A stretch of 41,190 nucleotides of DNA from Nitrososphaerota archaeon. Lineage in GTDB: Archaea; Thermoproteota; Nitrososphaeria; Nitrososphaerales; Nitrosopumilaceae. This document shows positions 14,558 to 23,202 of the stretch, one piece after another. Under the pieces are notes generated by a model. The model was not told the origin of the DNA, did not search any database, and saw nothing but the letters and a program-made list of their open reading frames with translations. The position numbers were made by a program, and so were the translations under genes. The stretch is from NCBI GenBank assembly GCA_027315065.1, contig DAHUYT010000017.1, positions 1 through 41,190 of the forward strand, given 5' to 3'. Numbering within the stretch: the first letter of the stretch is position 1; each line of letters starts with the position of its first letter.

Positions 14558-15745
14558 TCACCTCTTTTTTAGTAATTTATTAGCTTCTGTTGATTGAAGT
14601 CCCCACAATTCTACAAATCCCTTTGCAAGGGTCTGGTCAAAAGTGGAACCTGAACCATACGTTGCCAAATCATGACTGTACAATGAATAATCTGATTTTC
14701 TCCCAACAACTCTAAGACTTCCTTTGAACATTTTTAGTTTTACAGTTCCGTTAACCCTTTTTTGGGACGCATTGATAAACATATCTAAATCTGTTTTTAG
14801 AGGATCTTGCCAGAGTCCAGAATATACCAGCCATGACCATTCTGAATCAACCATTGCTTTGAACTTTAATTCGTGTTTTGTGAGAACCATTTTTTCTAGA
14901 TCGGTATGCGCCTCAATTAGGCACAGAGCTGCAGGCGTCTCATACACCTCACGAGATTTTATTCCAACAACTCTATCTTCGATATGATCCACTATTCCGA
15001 TTCCTGATGCTCCCGCCTTTTTGTTAATGTACTCGATTAATTCAATTGGTTTTAGGCTTTTGCCGTCTACTGCCGCAGGTACTCCTTGGCTGAACTTGAT
15101 TTCCAAGTATTGTGGTCTATCTGGCAGGTTCTTGGTCTTGACCCAGATGAATGCATCGTCTGGGGGTTCTGTATATGCGTCTTCCAACTCTCCGCCCTCG
15201 ATTGCCCGTCCCCATATGTTTTGGTCTATGCTGAATCTTTTTGCTGTAGTATCGATCTGTATTCCATGTTTTTTTGCAAATTCTAATTCTACATCGCGAG
15301 TAAGATTGAGATCTCTGATGGGAGCTATGATCGGAAGAACAGAACCTGATCGCATAGTGACATCAAATCGCACTTGGTCGTTTCCTTTTCCAGTACAGCC
15401 ATGAGCCAACGCCTCGGCATTTTCTTTTTTGGAGATCTCTACAACTTTTTGCGCAATGAGTGGTCGTGCAAGAGCAGTTGCAAGACAATATTTCTTTTGG
15501 TATAATGCATTTGCTTTGATTGATGGTAAAATGAAATCAGTTACAAATTCATTTCTTGCATCAATATTATAATGTCTTATCACTCCAAGTTTTTTTGCCT
15601 TGGCTGTAATCTTTTTCAGATCGTCACCTTGTCCGACATCAACTGTAATGGTAATGACATCTAAGTTGTGTTTTTCTTGTAGGTATTTTACGACGACGGA
15701 TGTATCCAATCCGCCAGAGAAAGCTAAAACTGCCTTTCCTTTCAT
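14558..15745 (-). CDS. argG: Argininosuccinate synthase
   Basis: Joins citrulline and aspartate with ATP to give argininosuccinate. The PP-loop AFSGGLDTSV (residues 8-17) and the downstream HGCTGKGNDQVRFD and DRVVGIKSREVYETP motifs are diagnostic. Length, 395 residues, is normal. It heads an argG-lysW-argX unit, placing arginine synthesis next to the lysine genes that share the LysW system. The partner argH is not in the window. The ATG at 15745 is preceded by an A/T-rich element around 15775-15785 on the minus strand that could be the TATA box. Confidence 0.96.
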   Translation of the reverse strand: MKGKAVLAFSGGLDTSVVVKYLQEKHNLDVITITVDVGQGDDLKKITAKAKKLGVIRHYNIDARNEFVTDFILPSIKANALYQKKYCLATALARPLIAQKVVEISKKENAEALAHGCTGKGNDQVRFDVTMRSGSVLPIIAPIRDLNLTRDVELEFAKKHGIQIDTTAKRFSIDQNIWGRAIEGGELEDAYTEPPDDAFIWVKTKNLPDRPQYLEIKFSQGVPAAVDGKSLKPIELIEYINKKAGASGIGIVDHIEDRVVGIKSREVYETPAALCLIEAHTDLEKMVLTKHELKFKAMVDSEWSWLVYSGLWQDPLKTDLDMFINASQKRVNGTVKLKMFKGSLRVVGRKSDYSLYSHDLATYGSGSTFDQTLAKGFVELWGLQSTEANKLLKKR

Positions 15746-15899
15746 TGAGGTTTTCTGTGATCAGATTTTAGCATTTATCTTTTATGATCCTCCGTTTTGC
15801 TTGCTTTATCTTGGTAAAAATTACAAATTATTTTTTTAATCGATAAGATATGTCTAATTAGTCCAAGCTAAAATTCGAACACTATTTAACCATAATATT

Positions 15900-15912
15900 A
15901 TAACGCTGTTAT
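15900..15912. promoter_or_regulatory. Short dyad in the argG/ABC-transporter intergenic region
   Basis: ATAAC-GCT-GTTAT is a perfect 5-3-5 inverted repeat about 75 nt upstream of the ABC ATPase start. It lies in the 240-nt divergent gap that should hold both promoters. It could be an operator; nothing more can be said. Confidence 0.25.
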
Positions 15913-15985
15913 GTGAAAATAACTCGGTTTGTGTATGTCTATAACAACATATGGTATGGCAAATACTGGTAGAGGATTATAAATA

Positions 15986-16759
15986 ATGACCAAACTTCAG
16001 GCAAAAAACATTGTAAAGCACTTTGATCATAATGGTACTTCTGTACTTGCTCTGGATGGAATAAACTTGGATGTACAAGAAGGCGATTTTGTATGTATCG
16101 TGGGCCCATCTGGTTGTGGCAAGTCAACTTTTTTGAATATTTTAGCTGGACTTGAAAAACCTGATGATGGCGAAATCCTGCTCAATGGAAAACCGATCTC
16201 CATGCCGGGGCCTGATAGAACGATGGTATTCCAAGAAGGTGCGCTCTTTCCATGGCTTAATGTAATAGATAATGTAGAATTTGGGTTGAAAATAGCAGGA
16301 ATTCCAAAGGACGAACGAAGGCAAATTTCACAACGATATCTTGACATGATGCAATTGACAAAATTTGCAGATTCATACATTTATCAACTCTCAACCGGAA
16401 TGAAACAAAGAGTTGCAATAGCAAGAGCTATTGCTTTGGATCCGGAAATTTTACTTATGGATGAACCATTTGCTGCTCTTGATTCGCAAACAAGAGATTT
16501 GTTATTGGTGGAACTACAACTAATTTGGGAAAGAACAAAAAAAACTATCCTTTTTGTAACGCATAACATAGCAGAGTCAGTCGTATTGGGAAATCGAGTT
16601 GAGATATTCAAACACAGGCCATCTAAAATAAAAAAAGAAATCATAATAGATTACAGAAGACCACGATTGGCTGAGGACGAAAATCTCCGTAAGTATCAAC
16701 ATGAAATTATTCAAGAGCTAAAGAGCGAAATTATTGAACAAAAGAAGGCCGGTGACTAG
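15986..16759 (+). CDS. ABC transporter ATP-binding protein (nitrate/sulfonate/taurine type)
   Basis: ATPase subunit of an importer of the SsuB/TauB/NrtD group. Motifs in order: Walker A GPSGCGKST (40-48), Q-loop VFQEGALFPW with Gln83, signature LSTGMKQR (135-142), Walker B ILLMDE with Glu160, and the H-loop in FVTHNIAESV. The signature has Thr where the second position is normally Gly (LSGGMKQR). The C-terminal RRPRLAEDENL resembles SsuB-type endings. The permease gene starts 32 nt downstream. No periplasmic-type binding protein gene is adjacent, so the substrate cannot be assigned. Confidence 0.9.
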   Translation: MTKLQAKNIVKHFDHNGTSVLALDGINLDVQEGDFVCIVGPSGCGKSTFLNILAGLEKPDDGEILLNGKPISMPGPDRTMVFQEGALFPWLNVIDNVEFGLKIAGIPKDERRQISQRYLDMMQLTKFADSYIYQLSTGMKQRVAIARAIALDPEILLMDEPFAALDSQTRDLLLVELQLIWERTKKTILFVTHNIAESVVLGNRVEIFKHRPSKIKKEIIIDYRRPRLAEDENLRKYQHEIIQELKSEIIEQKKAGD

Positions 16760-16791
16760 TTCTGACAAAAGGAATCACAGTAAAAAGAATC

Positions 16792-17520
16792 ATGTTCTAT
16801 GTTGGACTTGTTATAGTCTGGCAACTAGTATCTTCATCTCATTTTCTTTCTGAGCAAGTGATCCCATCTCCATTTGAGGTTGGTAAAGCATTGATCATGG
16901 GTGTGAAAGACGGAAGCTTGGTGTACGGTATTGCAACTAGCATGTGGAGGTTAATTGTAGGACTTGCAATTGCTATAGCAGGTGGTACAGTACTTGGTAT
17001 ATTTATTGCCAGATATGAAACTGTTAATCAGACAATAGGATCATTACTTCTTGGTTTACAATCAATACCATCTGTAGCGTGGGTGCCATTGGCATTTCTG
17101 TGGTTTGGTAAAACCGATGGGGGCGTAATATTTGTAACATCCATTGGAGCTCTGTTTGCTGTAGCCATAACTACTCATTCTGGAATAAAAAGTGTACCTC
17201 TTGAATTTATAGCAGCTGGCAAGAACATGGGAGCTAGTGGACTGCAACTTATAACAAGTGTAATTCTACCTGCATCATTCCCACATTTAATTTCTGGTTT
17301 CAAACAAGGGTGGTCATATGCATGGAGGGGGGTCATATCTGCAGAAGTCATTTTTTCTGTGTTGGGATTAGGTTCTTTGCTCAACTTGGGTACTAAAGAA
17401 AACAACATATCTCAAGTGATCGCCATTTTGATTGTAATAATGTTCATAGGAATTCTGGTAGATGCGTTTGTATTCAAAAGACTTGAAAGAAGTATTATGT
17501 CAAAGTGGGGTCCCCGGTAA
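16792..17520 (+). CDS. ABC transporter permease (SsuC/TauC-like)
   Basis: Inner-membrane permease partner of the preceding ATPase, of the binding-protein-dependent transport family. It has about six hydrophobic segments, starting with FYVGLVIVWQLV near the N-terminus. The cytoplasmic coupling loop GKNMGASGLQLITSVILPASFP (split here as residues about 143-164) matches the EAA motif of nitrate/sulfonate permeases. The ATG at 16792 gives a 242-residue protein, normal for the family. No other start is compelling; a CTG at 16762 is in frame. It converges with the MetF-like gene, with 29 nt between stops. Confidence 0.9.
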   Translation: MFYVGLVIVWQLVSSSHFLSEQVIPSPFEVGKALIMGVKDGSLVYGIATSMWRLIVGLAIAIAGGTVLGIFIARYETVNQTIGSLLLGLQSIPSVAWVPLAFLWFGKTDGGVIFVTSIGALFAVAITTHSGIKSVPLEFIAAGKNMGASGLQLITSVILPASFPHLISGFKQGWSYAWRGVISAEVIFSVLGLGSLLNLGTKENNISQVIAILIVIMFIGILVDAFVFKRLERSIMSKWGPR

Positions 17521-17549
17521 CGATAATCTATTTGTTTGATTATTTCTTG

Positions 17550-18302
17550 CTAAAGGTTACGTAGTACTCCAAGTGCAACCTTGAAATCATTTGGAGAGCT
17601 TAAAAGCACATCACCTGCAATTTTATGAACCTCTTTTACAAATTTTACCATGTCCTTGTTGTACTCTGACCAGTCGAGGTTAAGCATCTGTGCTGATTTT
17701 TGGTTAAGATCTGATGCTAACAGTATGCATGGTATTATCCTAAACCCTTGCGGTTTTAGCTTGTCAACTATGGTTGTTACCTGATCAATGGAACTTATGA
17801 CCTGGGTGAAAAACCCCTTTGGTTGGGCCTCTATTTTTTTATGAATCTTGTCAAAGTCAGGGTTACTTGAAATTGAGAGATAAAGATCAATCTTTTCTCC
17901 AAATCCCTGCTCGTTGAATTGCTTTACAACCTCACTTGGAATTAGCTTGGAATCCTTGGGGCCTGTAGGTGGTGGGTCTCCCTTGACTATCAGAACACCA
18001 TTCAAGTCCAAAAGTATTGCATCACAGATGGTTTGTGTAATCGAAGTATGGTTTCTGTCTCTCACTCGAACACTTGCAGTGATCTTTATCTTGTTATTGG
18101 AATTTTTAATGAAAAATCCTGCCGTTATGGGAGATATCCTTGGAATCCCAAGAACAGAATCAGTCACATGCATGCCATCACATATCTTTCCTACCTCAAC
18201 TGATTTTGATTTGAACCTATTAACAGATTCTTGTAACTCCCTGTGTGAAAGTATTCTATTCTGTATTACCTTGGGTGGATTTAGTTCATAAATTATCGTC
18301 AT
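17550..18302 (-). CDS. metF: Methylenetetrahydrofolate reductase-like protein
   Basis: Short MetF-family TIM-barrel protein predicted to reduce methylene-folate to methyl-folate. Motifs: IYELNPPK at the N-terminus, SVRVRDRNHTSI (equivalent of the MetF DRN segment), DLNGVLIVKGDPPPTG (the GDPP loop), and SSNPDF. At 250 residues it is shorter than bacterial MetF, which is about 290. It is divergent from the two methionine synthase genes with 98 nt between starts, so methyl-folate supply and use are encoded together. The flavin or electron donor is unknown. A TATA-like GTTATAATC lies about 27 nt upstream of its ATG. Confidence 0.82.
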   Translation of the reverse strand: MTIIYELNPPKVIQNRILSHRELQESVNRFKSKSVEVGKICDGMHVTDSVLGIPRISPITAGFFIKNSNNKIKITASVRVRDRNHTSITQTICDAILLDLNGVLIVKGDPPPTGPKDSKLIPSEVVKQFNEQGFGEKIDLYLSISSNPDFDKIHKKIEAQPKGFFTQVISSIDQVTTIVDKLKPQGFRIIPCILLASDLNQKSAQMLNLDWSEYNKDMVKFVKEVHKIAGDVLLSSPNDFKVALGVLRNL

Positions 18303-18400
18303 AAAAGAGTGTCACGACTACTTGATTATAACCTTTGAAGGAAGTTAACATATGACAATGCAAAAGAAAATTAATAGATTAAAAACTACCCCACTTACTG

Positions 18401-19363
18401 TTGGTAACGAAGATCCCGCTTGTAGATCTAATGAAGCAAAAGATAGTGCTCCTTGATGGTGCCATGGGAACCGAGATTCAAAAATTAAATCCCCAGTCGG
18501 GAGATTTTCCAGACGGCAAGGACGGCTTCAATGACGGTCTGTCTTTTACAAGACCTGAATGGATCAAAAACATACACAGAAACTATCTCAAGGCAGGTGC
18601 AGATTGTATCGAGACTAATACATTTGGTTCAAACAAGCTCAAGCTTGAGGAATATGGTTATGGCAATAAAACATTAGAGTTTAATAAAAAAATTGCAGAG
18701 CTTGCAGTTGATGTCATAAAAGAGTTTTCTGACACCCCAAGATATGTAGTAGGTTCCATGGGTCCAACTGGGTTTTTACCAAGCTCAAATGATCCGTCGC
18801 TTGGACAAATACCACCTGAAAAGATAAGGGAAGCATTTGAGATCCAGGCAGAGGGTCTTATCTTGGGTGGCGTGGACGCATTGCTAATTGAGACAAGTCA
18901 AGACATCTTGGAGGTAAAGATGGCAATAGAAGCATGTCATGATGCCATGAAAAAGACAGGAAAAAAAATTCCAATCATTGCAAATGTGACACTAGACAAG
19001 TATGGCAAGATGTTACTTGGGACAAATATTCAGGCAGCATATACAACCGTGTCAGATATGGGAATAAGCGCATTTGGGCTCAATTGTTCCACAGGTCCTG
19101 TTGAGATGACCCCGAGCATACAATGGTTAAATGAACAAAATGATCTACCGCTACTTGTTGTACCAAATGCGGGAATGCCAGAAAACCAAGGAGGGAAAGC
19201 AGTTTACAAGATGACACCTGAAGATATGTCCAAAGTAATGAGGGATTTTCTGTCTCGATATGGAAAAGTCAGAATAATAGGCGGCTGCTGCGGCACCAGT
19301 ACTGAACATATAGCACTCTTAAGAAAAATAATTGATGAAATGCAATCAGAAAATAAGCGCTAG
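18401..19363 (+). CDS. metH: Methionine synthase, homocysteine-binding module (MetH N-terminal part)
   Basis: Homocysteine S-methyltransferase barrel equivalent to the first module of MetH. It opens with LLDGAMGTEIQKL and carries the zinc ligands Cys229 (GLNCSTGP) and Cys296-Cys297 (IIGGCCGTS). The protein ends at residue 320, right after this module, and the remaining MetH modules are encoded by the next gene 23 nt downstream. So the enzyme is split in two. The start is TTG at 18401 with an AT-rich TATA-like element about 25 nt upstream; an ATG at 18431 would also keep the domain intact. Confidence 0.92.
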   Translation: MVTKIPLVDLMKQKIVLLDGAMGTEIQKLNPQSGDFPDGKDGFNDGLSFTRPEWIKNIHRNYLKAGADCIETNTFGSNKLKLEEYGYGNKTLEFNKKIAELAVDVIKEFSDTPRYVVGSMGPTGFLPSSNDPSLGQIPPEKIREAFEIQAEGLILGGVDALLIETSQDILEVKMAIEACHDAMKKTGKKIPIIANVTLDKYGKMLLGTNIQAAYTTVSDMGISAFGLNCSTGPVEMTPSIQWLNEQNDLPLLVVPNAGMPENQGGKAVYKMTPEDMSKVMRDFLSRYGKVRIIGGCCGTSTEHIALLRKIIDEMQSENKR

Positions 19364-19386
19364 GTATTTAGAAAAAGCAATTTAGA

Positions 19387-21897
19387 ATGACTAGTATGAA
19401 AGATCCTAGAGTAAGTTCTGCACTAAAAGCAGTGGAACTAAGACAAGATCCACCTCCTCTGATTATAGGGGAGAGACTTAATGCGCAAGGATCAAAAAAG
19501 GCCAAGGAATGTGTTCTAAATGATAATTTTGAAGAATTGGTAAAAATTGCCAGAGATCAAGTAGATGATGGGGCCCACTGTCTTGATGTATGTGTTGCCA
19601 CAACAGAACGTTCAGATGAACTTGAGTTTATGAAAAAACTTGTAAAGTTACTTAGCCTCGAAATCGAGGCGCCACTTGTGATTGATTCTACCGAGCCCAA
19701 AGTCATTGCATCTGTACTAGAACAGATTCCTGGAAAACCAATCATTAATTCGATTAATCTGGAAGGAGACGGGAGCAGGTTTCATTCATTAGCTCCTCTT
19801 ATGGTGCAATATGGTGTTCCAGCGATTGCCATGTGCATTGGACCAAAAGGGATGGCAAAGACTCCACAGGAAAAGCTTGAAACAGCAGAACTTCTTGTTG
19901 AAACAGGAAAAAATTATGGGCTACAAGAACAACACTTTATTTTTGACGTTCTTACTTTTACGCTAGCCACCGGTGAGGCTGAATTTCTTGATGCCGGAAA
20001 AAACACTCTGGAAGGAATCAGCCTGATTAAGAAGAGATTTCCAGGCTCGTTTACAACACTTGGACTAAGTAACATAAGCTTTGGTCTAGCTCCAAGGGCA
20101 AGAAAGATACTAAATGCTGTATTTCTATATCATGCAGTAAAAGCAGGCCTTGACACTGTAATAATAAACCCAAAAGATGTGATTCCGTATGCGGAAATAG
20201 GTGAGAAGGAAAGGCATGTTGCAGAGGATCTAATATTTAACAAGCATCCAAATGCTCTTGCAGAGTTTATCGCGTACTTTGAGACAACAAAAGGCGTGGC
20301 TCAGATTGTAGCAAAGAAGGCAGAGGTAGATCCATCATGGCCCGCGGGTAAACGCTCCAACTTTAGAATAGTGAACCGGATTCGTGATGGCATAGAAAAT
20401 GACGTTGTAAGTGCGATATCGGAAAAGATTCCAGGTGCATATGACATCTCTGAGAAAGAAGGAATAATGGTAATTGATGCACCAAAAGAGGTCACGCATC
20501 CAGCTGCAATTAAGACATTAAATGATGATCTATTGCCTGCAATGAAGGAGGTAGGTGACAAGTTTGGTGCAGGAGAACTCATTTTGCCGTTTGTATTAAA
20601 ATCTGCAGAATGCATGAAGGTTGCAGTTGCAGAACTTGAAAAATATCTTCTAAAGGAGAAAGGCAGCACCAAAGGAAAACTTGTCCTAGGTACAGTTTAC
20701 GGTGACGTTCATGATATTGGAAAGAACCTGGTCAAGACGATTTTTGAGAACAACGGATACACCGTATTTGATCTAGGAAAACAGGTTCCACTGCAAAAGT
20801 TTCTTGAAAAGATTGAAGAGGTAAAGGCAGATGCGTTAGGGCTATCGGCACTCTTGGTATCAACATCAAAGCAGATGCAGTTATTCGTAGAGCATGCAAG
20901 AAAAAACAACATGCAAATTCCAGTACTGTGTGGAGGGGCCGCAATTAACAGTAACTACATAAATCGTGTCGCAAAAGACGGTGGCATATACAAGCCAGGT
21001 GTGTTTTATTGCAAAACAATGTTTGACGGTCTCAAGACAATGGACAATCTCGTGTCACCAGAAAAGCTAAAGTTTGTCGAGCAATGGCAGCAAAGAATTG
21101 AGAAATGGACTGAAACCATAGTTGAAAAACCAGAAGGACAGGAAATAGAGCATAGCAAGATAAAACCAGTCACCCCCCCAACCCCGCCTCATCTAAATAA
21201 AAAGATAAGATTCGAGCCCGGGGATATTGACCTAAATGAAGTGTGGGAATTCCTTGACAAGAAATCCCTTTTTGTCCTATCATGGGGTCTGAGAGGCAAG
21301 TCTGCTAAAGAATCGGAGGCAGAACATGAAATACTTCTTGAAGAATGGAAGAAAAAAATTCTTGCAGAAAAATTATTTGAACCAAGAGCTGTTTATGGAT
21401 ATTTCAAGTGTCACGGGGAAGATGGACGTCTAACTGTGGATCATCCAAATGGAGAAAAACTTGTGTTTGAGTTTCCGCGTTCGTCTAGGACAAAACATCT
21501 GTGTCTTGCTGATTATTTTGGGAAAGACGATGTAGTGGCTTTTCAAGCAGTAACAGTGGGAAACAAGGCCTCTGAGATAATCGAACAATGGAACAAAGAA
21601 GACAAGTATACTGACGCATATTATCTACACGGTCTTGCTGTTGAAACAGCAGAAGCAATGGCTGCATGGATAAACCAAAAAATAAAAGACGAGCTAAAGA
21701 TTGGAGGAAAGTGTGGATTACGATATAGCTGGGGATATCCAAGCTGCCCTGATGTATCACAACACTATATTGTTTGGAAACTGCTGGAGCCGGAAAAATC
21801 TGGTATGACACTGACAGAATCAGGACAGATAATACCAGAACAATCTACTGCTGCCATGGTTGTACATCATCCTGAAGCTGAATATTTTGCACTTTGA
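19387..21897 (+). CDS. metH: Methionine synthase, folate/cobalamin/activation modules (MetH C-terminal part)
   Basis: Contains the rest of cobalamin-dependent methionine synthase. Residues about 20-290 are the pterin-binding domain (PPPLIIGERLNAQGSKK, later VIDSTEP). About 350-420 form the helical cap. The cobalamin domain follows with Gly439-Asp-Val-His442-Asp-Ile-Gly445, where His442 is the lower cobalt ligand, plus LSALLVST and CGGAAI. The C-terminal part has the AdoMet reactivation domain (YSWGYPSCPDVSQH). Length is 836 residues. With the upstream gene it makes a full four-module MetH as two polypeptides. ATG at 19387; a second ATG five codons in is possible. Confidence 0.95.
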   Translation: MTSMKDPRVSSALKAVELRQDPPPLIIGERLNAQGSKKAKECVLNDNFEELVKIARDQVDDGAHCLDVCVATTERSDELEFMKKLVKLLSLEIEAPLVIDSTEPKVIASVLEQIPGKPIINSINLEGDGSRFHSLAPLMVQYGVPAIAMCIGPKGMAKTPQEKLETAELLVETGKNYGLQEQHFIFDVLTFTLATGEAEFLDAGKNTLEGISLIKKRFPGSFTTLGLSNISFGLAPRARKILNAVFLYHAVKAGLDTVIINPKDVIPYAEIGEKERHVAEDLIFNKHPNALAEFIAYFETTKGVAQIVAKKAEVDPSWPAGKRSNFRIVNRIRDGIENDVVSAISEKIPGAYDISEKEGIMVIDAPKEVTHPAAIKTLNDDLLPAMKEVGDKFGAGELILPFVLKSAECMKVAVAELEKYLLKEKGSTKGKLVLGTVYGDVHDIGKNLVKTIFENNGYTVFDLGKQVPLQKFLEKIEEVKADALGLSALLVSTSKQMQLFVEHARKNNMQIPVLCGGAAINSNYINRVAKDGGIYKPGVFYCKTMFDGLKTMDNLVSPEKLKFVEQWQQRIEKWTETIVEKPEGQEIEHSKIKPVTPPTPPHLNKKIRFEPGDIDLNEVWEFLDKKSLFVLSWGLRGKSAKESEAEHEILLEEWKKKILAEKLFEPRAVYGYFKCHGEDGRLTVDHPNGEKLVFEFPRSSRTKHLCLADYFGKDDVVAFQAVTVGNKASEIIEQWNKEDKYTDAYYLHGLAVETAEAMAAWINQKIKDELKIGGKCGLRYSWGYPSCPDVSQHYIVWKLLEPEKSGMTLTESGQIIPEQSTAAMVVHHPEAEYFAL

Positions 21898-21936
21898 TCA
21901 CAACAGAAAATAACAAACCGTAACATTAGTACCATA

Positions 21937-22497
21937 TTGAAACTGGAAAAAATAAAGAACGCACTGTCAGGCTCTATGTCGGCACAAGTTCGAGACAACA
22001 AGGAAACCAAACTTGCTGCAGTACTCATTATAATTTATGGTCCAGAGCCCCATGTAATCATGACCAAGAGACCAAAAACCATGGACTATCATGCAGGAGA
22101 GATATCGTTTCCTGGCGGGAGGTGGGAAAAAGATGATGTCAACCTCCTTGCTACTGCCATACGGGAGGCTCGGGAGGAAATAGGAGTCGAAATACCCCAT
22201 AATCAAGTCATAGGACAGCTCAGACCAGTTACAACGCTAAATTCAGGCTTCACGATTACGCCATTTATTACAATCCAAGAAAAAATCCCACTGTTAAGAC
22301 ACACCTCTGAAATAGAATCTATCTTGCAAATCCCATTGATCCAGCTTTTAAAAACCATGGATGAAGATAATGATCCATCACACAAATCTATTCAGGAGAT
22401 GTACATCTTCAAATTTCAAAACCATCTGATATGGGGGGCTTCTGCTAGAATGCTAAATCAGATTGCCAATACATTATTGGCAAATGGTTTGTTGTAA
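21937..22497 (+). CDS. Nudix hydrolase (CoA diphosphatase-like)
   Basis: Nudix-family pyrophosphohydrolase of 186 residues. The Nudix helix is REAREEIG (76-83), preceded by GEISFPGGRWEKDD. The segment MTKRPKTMDYHAGE-SFPGG matches the extra motif of CoA pyrophosphatases (NudL type), which cleave CoA to 3',5'-ADP and phosphopantetheine. The start is TTG at 21937, 39 nt after the metH stop, so it may be co-transcribed. Whether it truly acts on CoA is inferred from the motif; other nucleotide diphosphates are possible. Confidence 0.85.
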   Translation: MKLEKIKNALSGSMSAQVRDNKETKLAAVLIIIYGPEPHVIMTKRPKTMDYHAGEISFPGGRWEKDDVNLLATAIREAREEIGVEIPHNQVIGQLRPVTTLNSGFTITPFITIQEKIPLLRHTSEIESILQIPLIQLLKTMDEDNDPSHKSIQEMYIFKFQNHLIWGASARMLNQIANTLLANGLL

Positions 22498-22512
22498 TAT
22501 TCTCGAGATTCA

Positions 22513-22521
22513 TTTAAAAAG
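22513..22521 (+). promoter_or_regulatory. TATA box of rpl39e-rpl31e
   Basis: TTTAAAAAG lies about 25-30 nt upstream of the L39e ATG at 22544, which supports that start and a leaderless mRNA. Confidence 0.45.
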
Positions 22522-22543
22522 AGGTCCGGATTGTCAAACGTTC

Positions 22544-22702
22544 ATGGGTGCCAACAAGTCAACTCCAAGGAAGATAAGATTAATGAGCAAACTAAAGCAA
22601 AATGCGGCAGTTCCAGCTTGGATTATCGTAAAGACAAAACGTAAAGTGCGAACAAATCCAAAGAGGAGACAATGGCGCAGAACTGATGTGGGGGTAGGTT
22701 AG
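22544..22702 (+). CDS. rpl39e: Ribosomal protein L39e
   Basis: Small basic 50S protein lining the exit tunnel region of archaeal and eukaryotic ribosomes. From ATG 22544 the 52-residue product starts MGANKSTPRKIRLMSKLKQN and ends RRQWRRTDVGVG, typical L39e. An in-frame upstream start at 22463 would add 27 non-conserved residues and lies inside the Nudix gene, so I reject it. The AT-rich TTTAAAAAG at 22513-22521 is placed correctly for a leaderless transcript. The L31e gene follows after 2 nt. Confidence 0.95.
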   Translation: MGANKSTPRKIRLMSKLKQNAAVPAWIIVKTKRKVRTNPKRRQWRRTDVGVG

Positions 22703-22704
22703 TC

Positions 22705-23202
22705 TTGTCCGAGGAAGCATTAGAGAGAATTTATACAATTAATTTAGGAAAGGTGTTGCTTTCTCCAAACAATCAGAGAGCAAAGCGAGCAATAAACATG
22801 ATACGATCATTTGCCGTAAAACACATGAAATCAGAAAACGTGAAAATTGAGGAAGATGTCAGTCACTTGGTGTGGGAGCGAGGTATTAGACATCCACCAA
22901 GGAAAATTAGAGTCAAGCTATCAAAAGATGATGACGGTAATATCATAGTTTCAAAATATCAAGAAGAAAAGAAGGCAGGCGAAGAAAAACCGAAGAAGGA
23001 AGAAAAGAAAGTAGAAGAAAAACCGAAGAAAGTAGAAGAAAAGTCAAAAGAAAAGAAATCTGAAGAAAAGAAAGTAGAAGAACAACCCAAGATGGATGAA
23101 TCAAAGGAAGAAAAGATAGTCGAGGACAAACCAAAGACAAAGGGAGATAAAAAAAGTAGTGGAAAAACCACAGAAGGAAGAAAAGAAATCTTTAGAAACT
23201 AA
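22705..23202 (+). CDS. rpl31e: Ribosomal protein L31e with charged C-terminal extension, probably frameshifted
   Basis: Large-subunit ribosomal protein. Residues 1-85 are normal L31e (ERIYTINLGKVLLSP, VSHLVWERGIRHPPRKIRV). From about residue 86 a Lys/Glu/Pro-rich tail follows with repeated EKPKKVEEK-like units. The start is TTG at 22705, 2 nt after rpl39e. At an A7 run (23149-23155) the annotated frame changes character, to SSGKTTEGRKEIFRN, and stops at 23202. If one A is skipped, the K/E/P pattern continues as VVEKPQKEEKKSLETKPEKK and stops at 23225-23227. So the tail was probably built in that other frame, and this is an indel, a sequencing error or slippage. Confidence 0.9.
   Translation: MSEEALERIYTINLGKVLLSPNNQRAKRAINMIRSFAVKHMKSENVKIEEDVSHLVWERGIRHPPRKIRVKLSKDDDGNIIVSKYQEEKKAGEEKPKKEEKKVEEKPKKVEEKSKEKKSEEKKVEEQPKMDESKEEKIVEDKPKTKGDKKSSGKTTEGRKEIFRN

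Noticed and set aside
14248-14572. Plus-strand open frames over lysW2/argX
   Set aside because: They are complements of the real lysW2 and argX genes and show Ser/Leu-rich shadow composition.
15870-15885. TTCGAA-like sequence resembling a tRNA T-loop
   Set aside because: No flanking T-stem, acceptor stem or anticodon arm can be drawn on either strand.
22463-22543. 27-residue N-terminal extension of L39e
   Set aside because: It overlaps the end of the Nudix gene, lacks any L39e similarity, and a TATA element fits the internal ATG at 22544.
22976-23200. Tandem DNA repeat or minisatellite in the L31e tail
   Set aside because: The repetition reflects Lys/Glu/Pro codons (AAA, GAA, CCA) rather than exact unit copies, so it is best described as low-complexity coding sequence.
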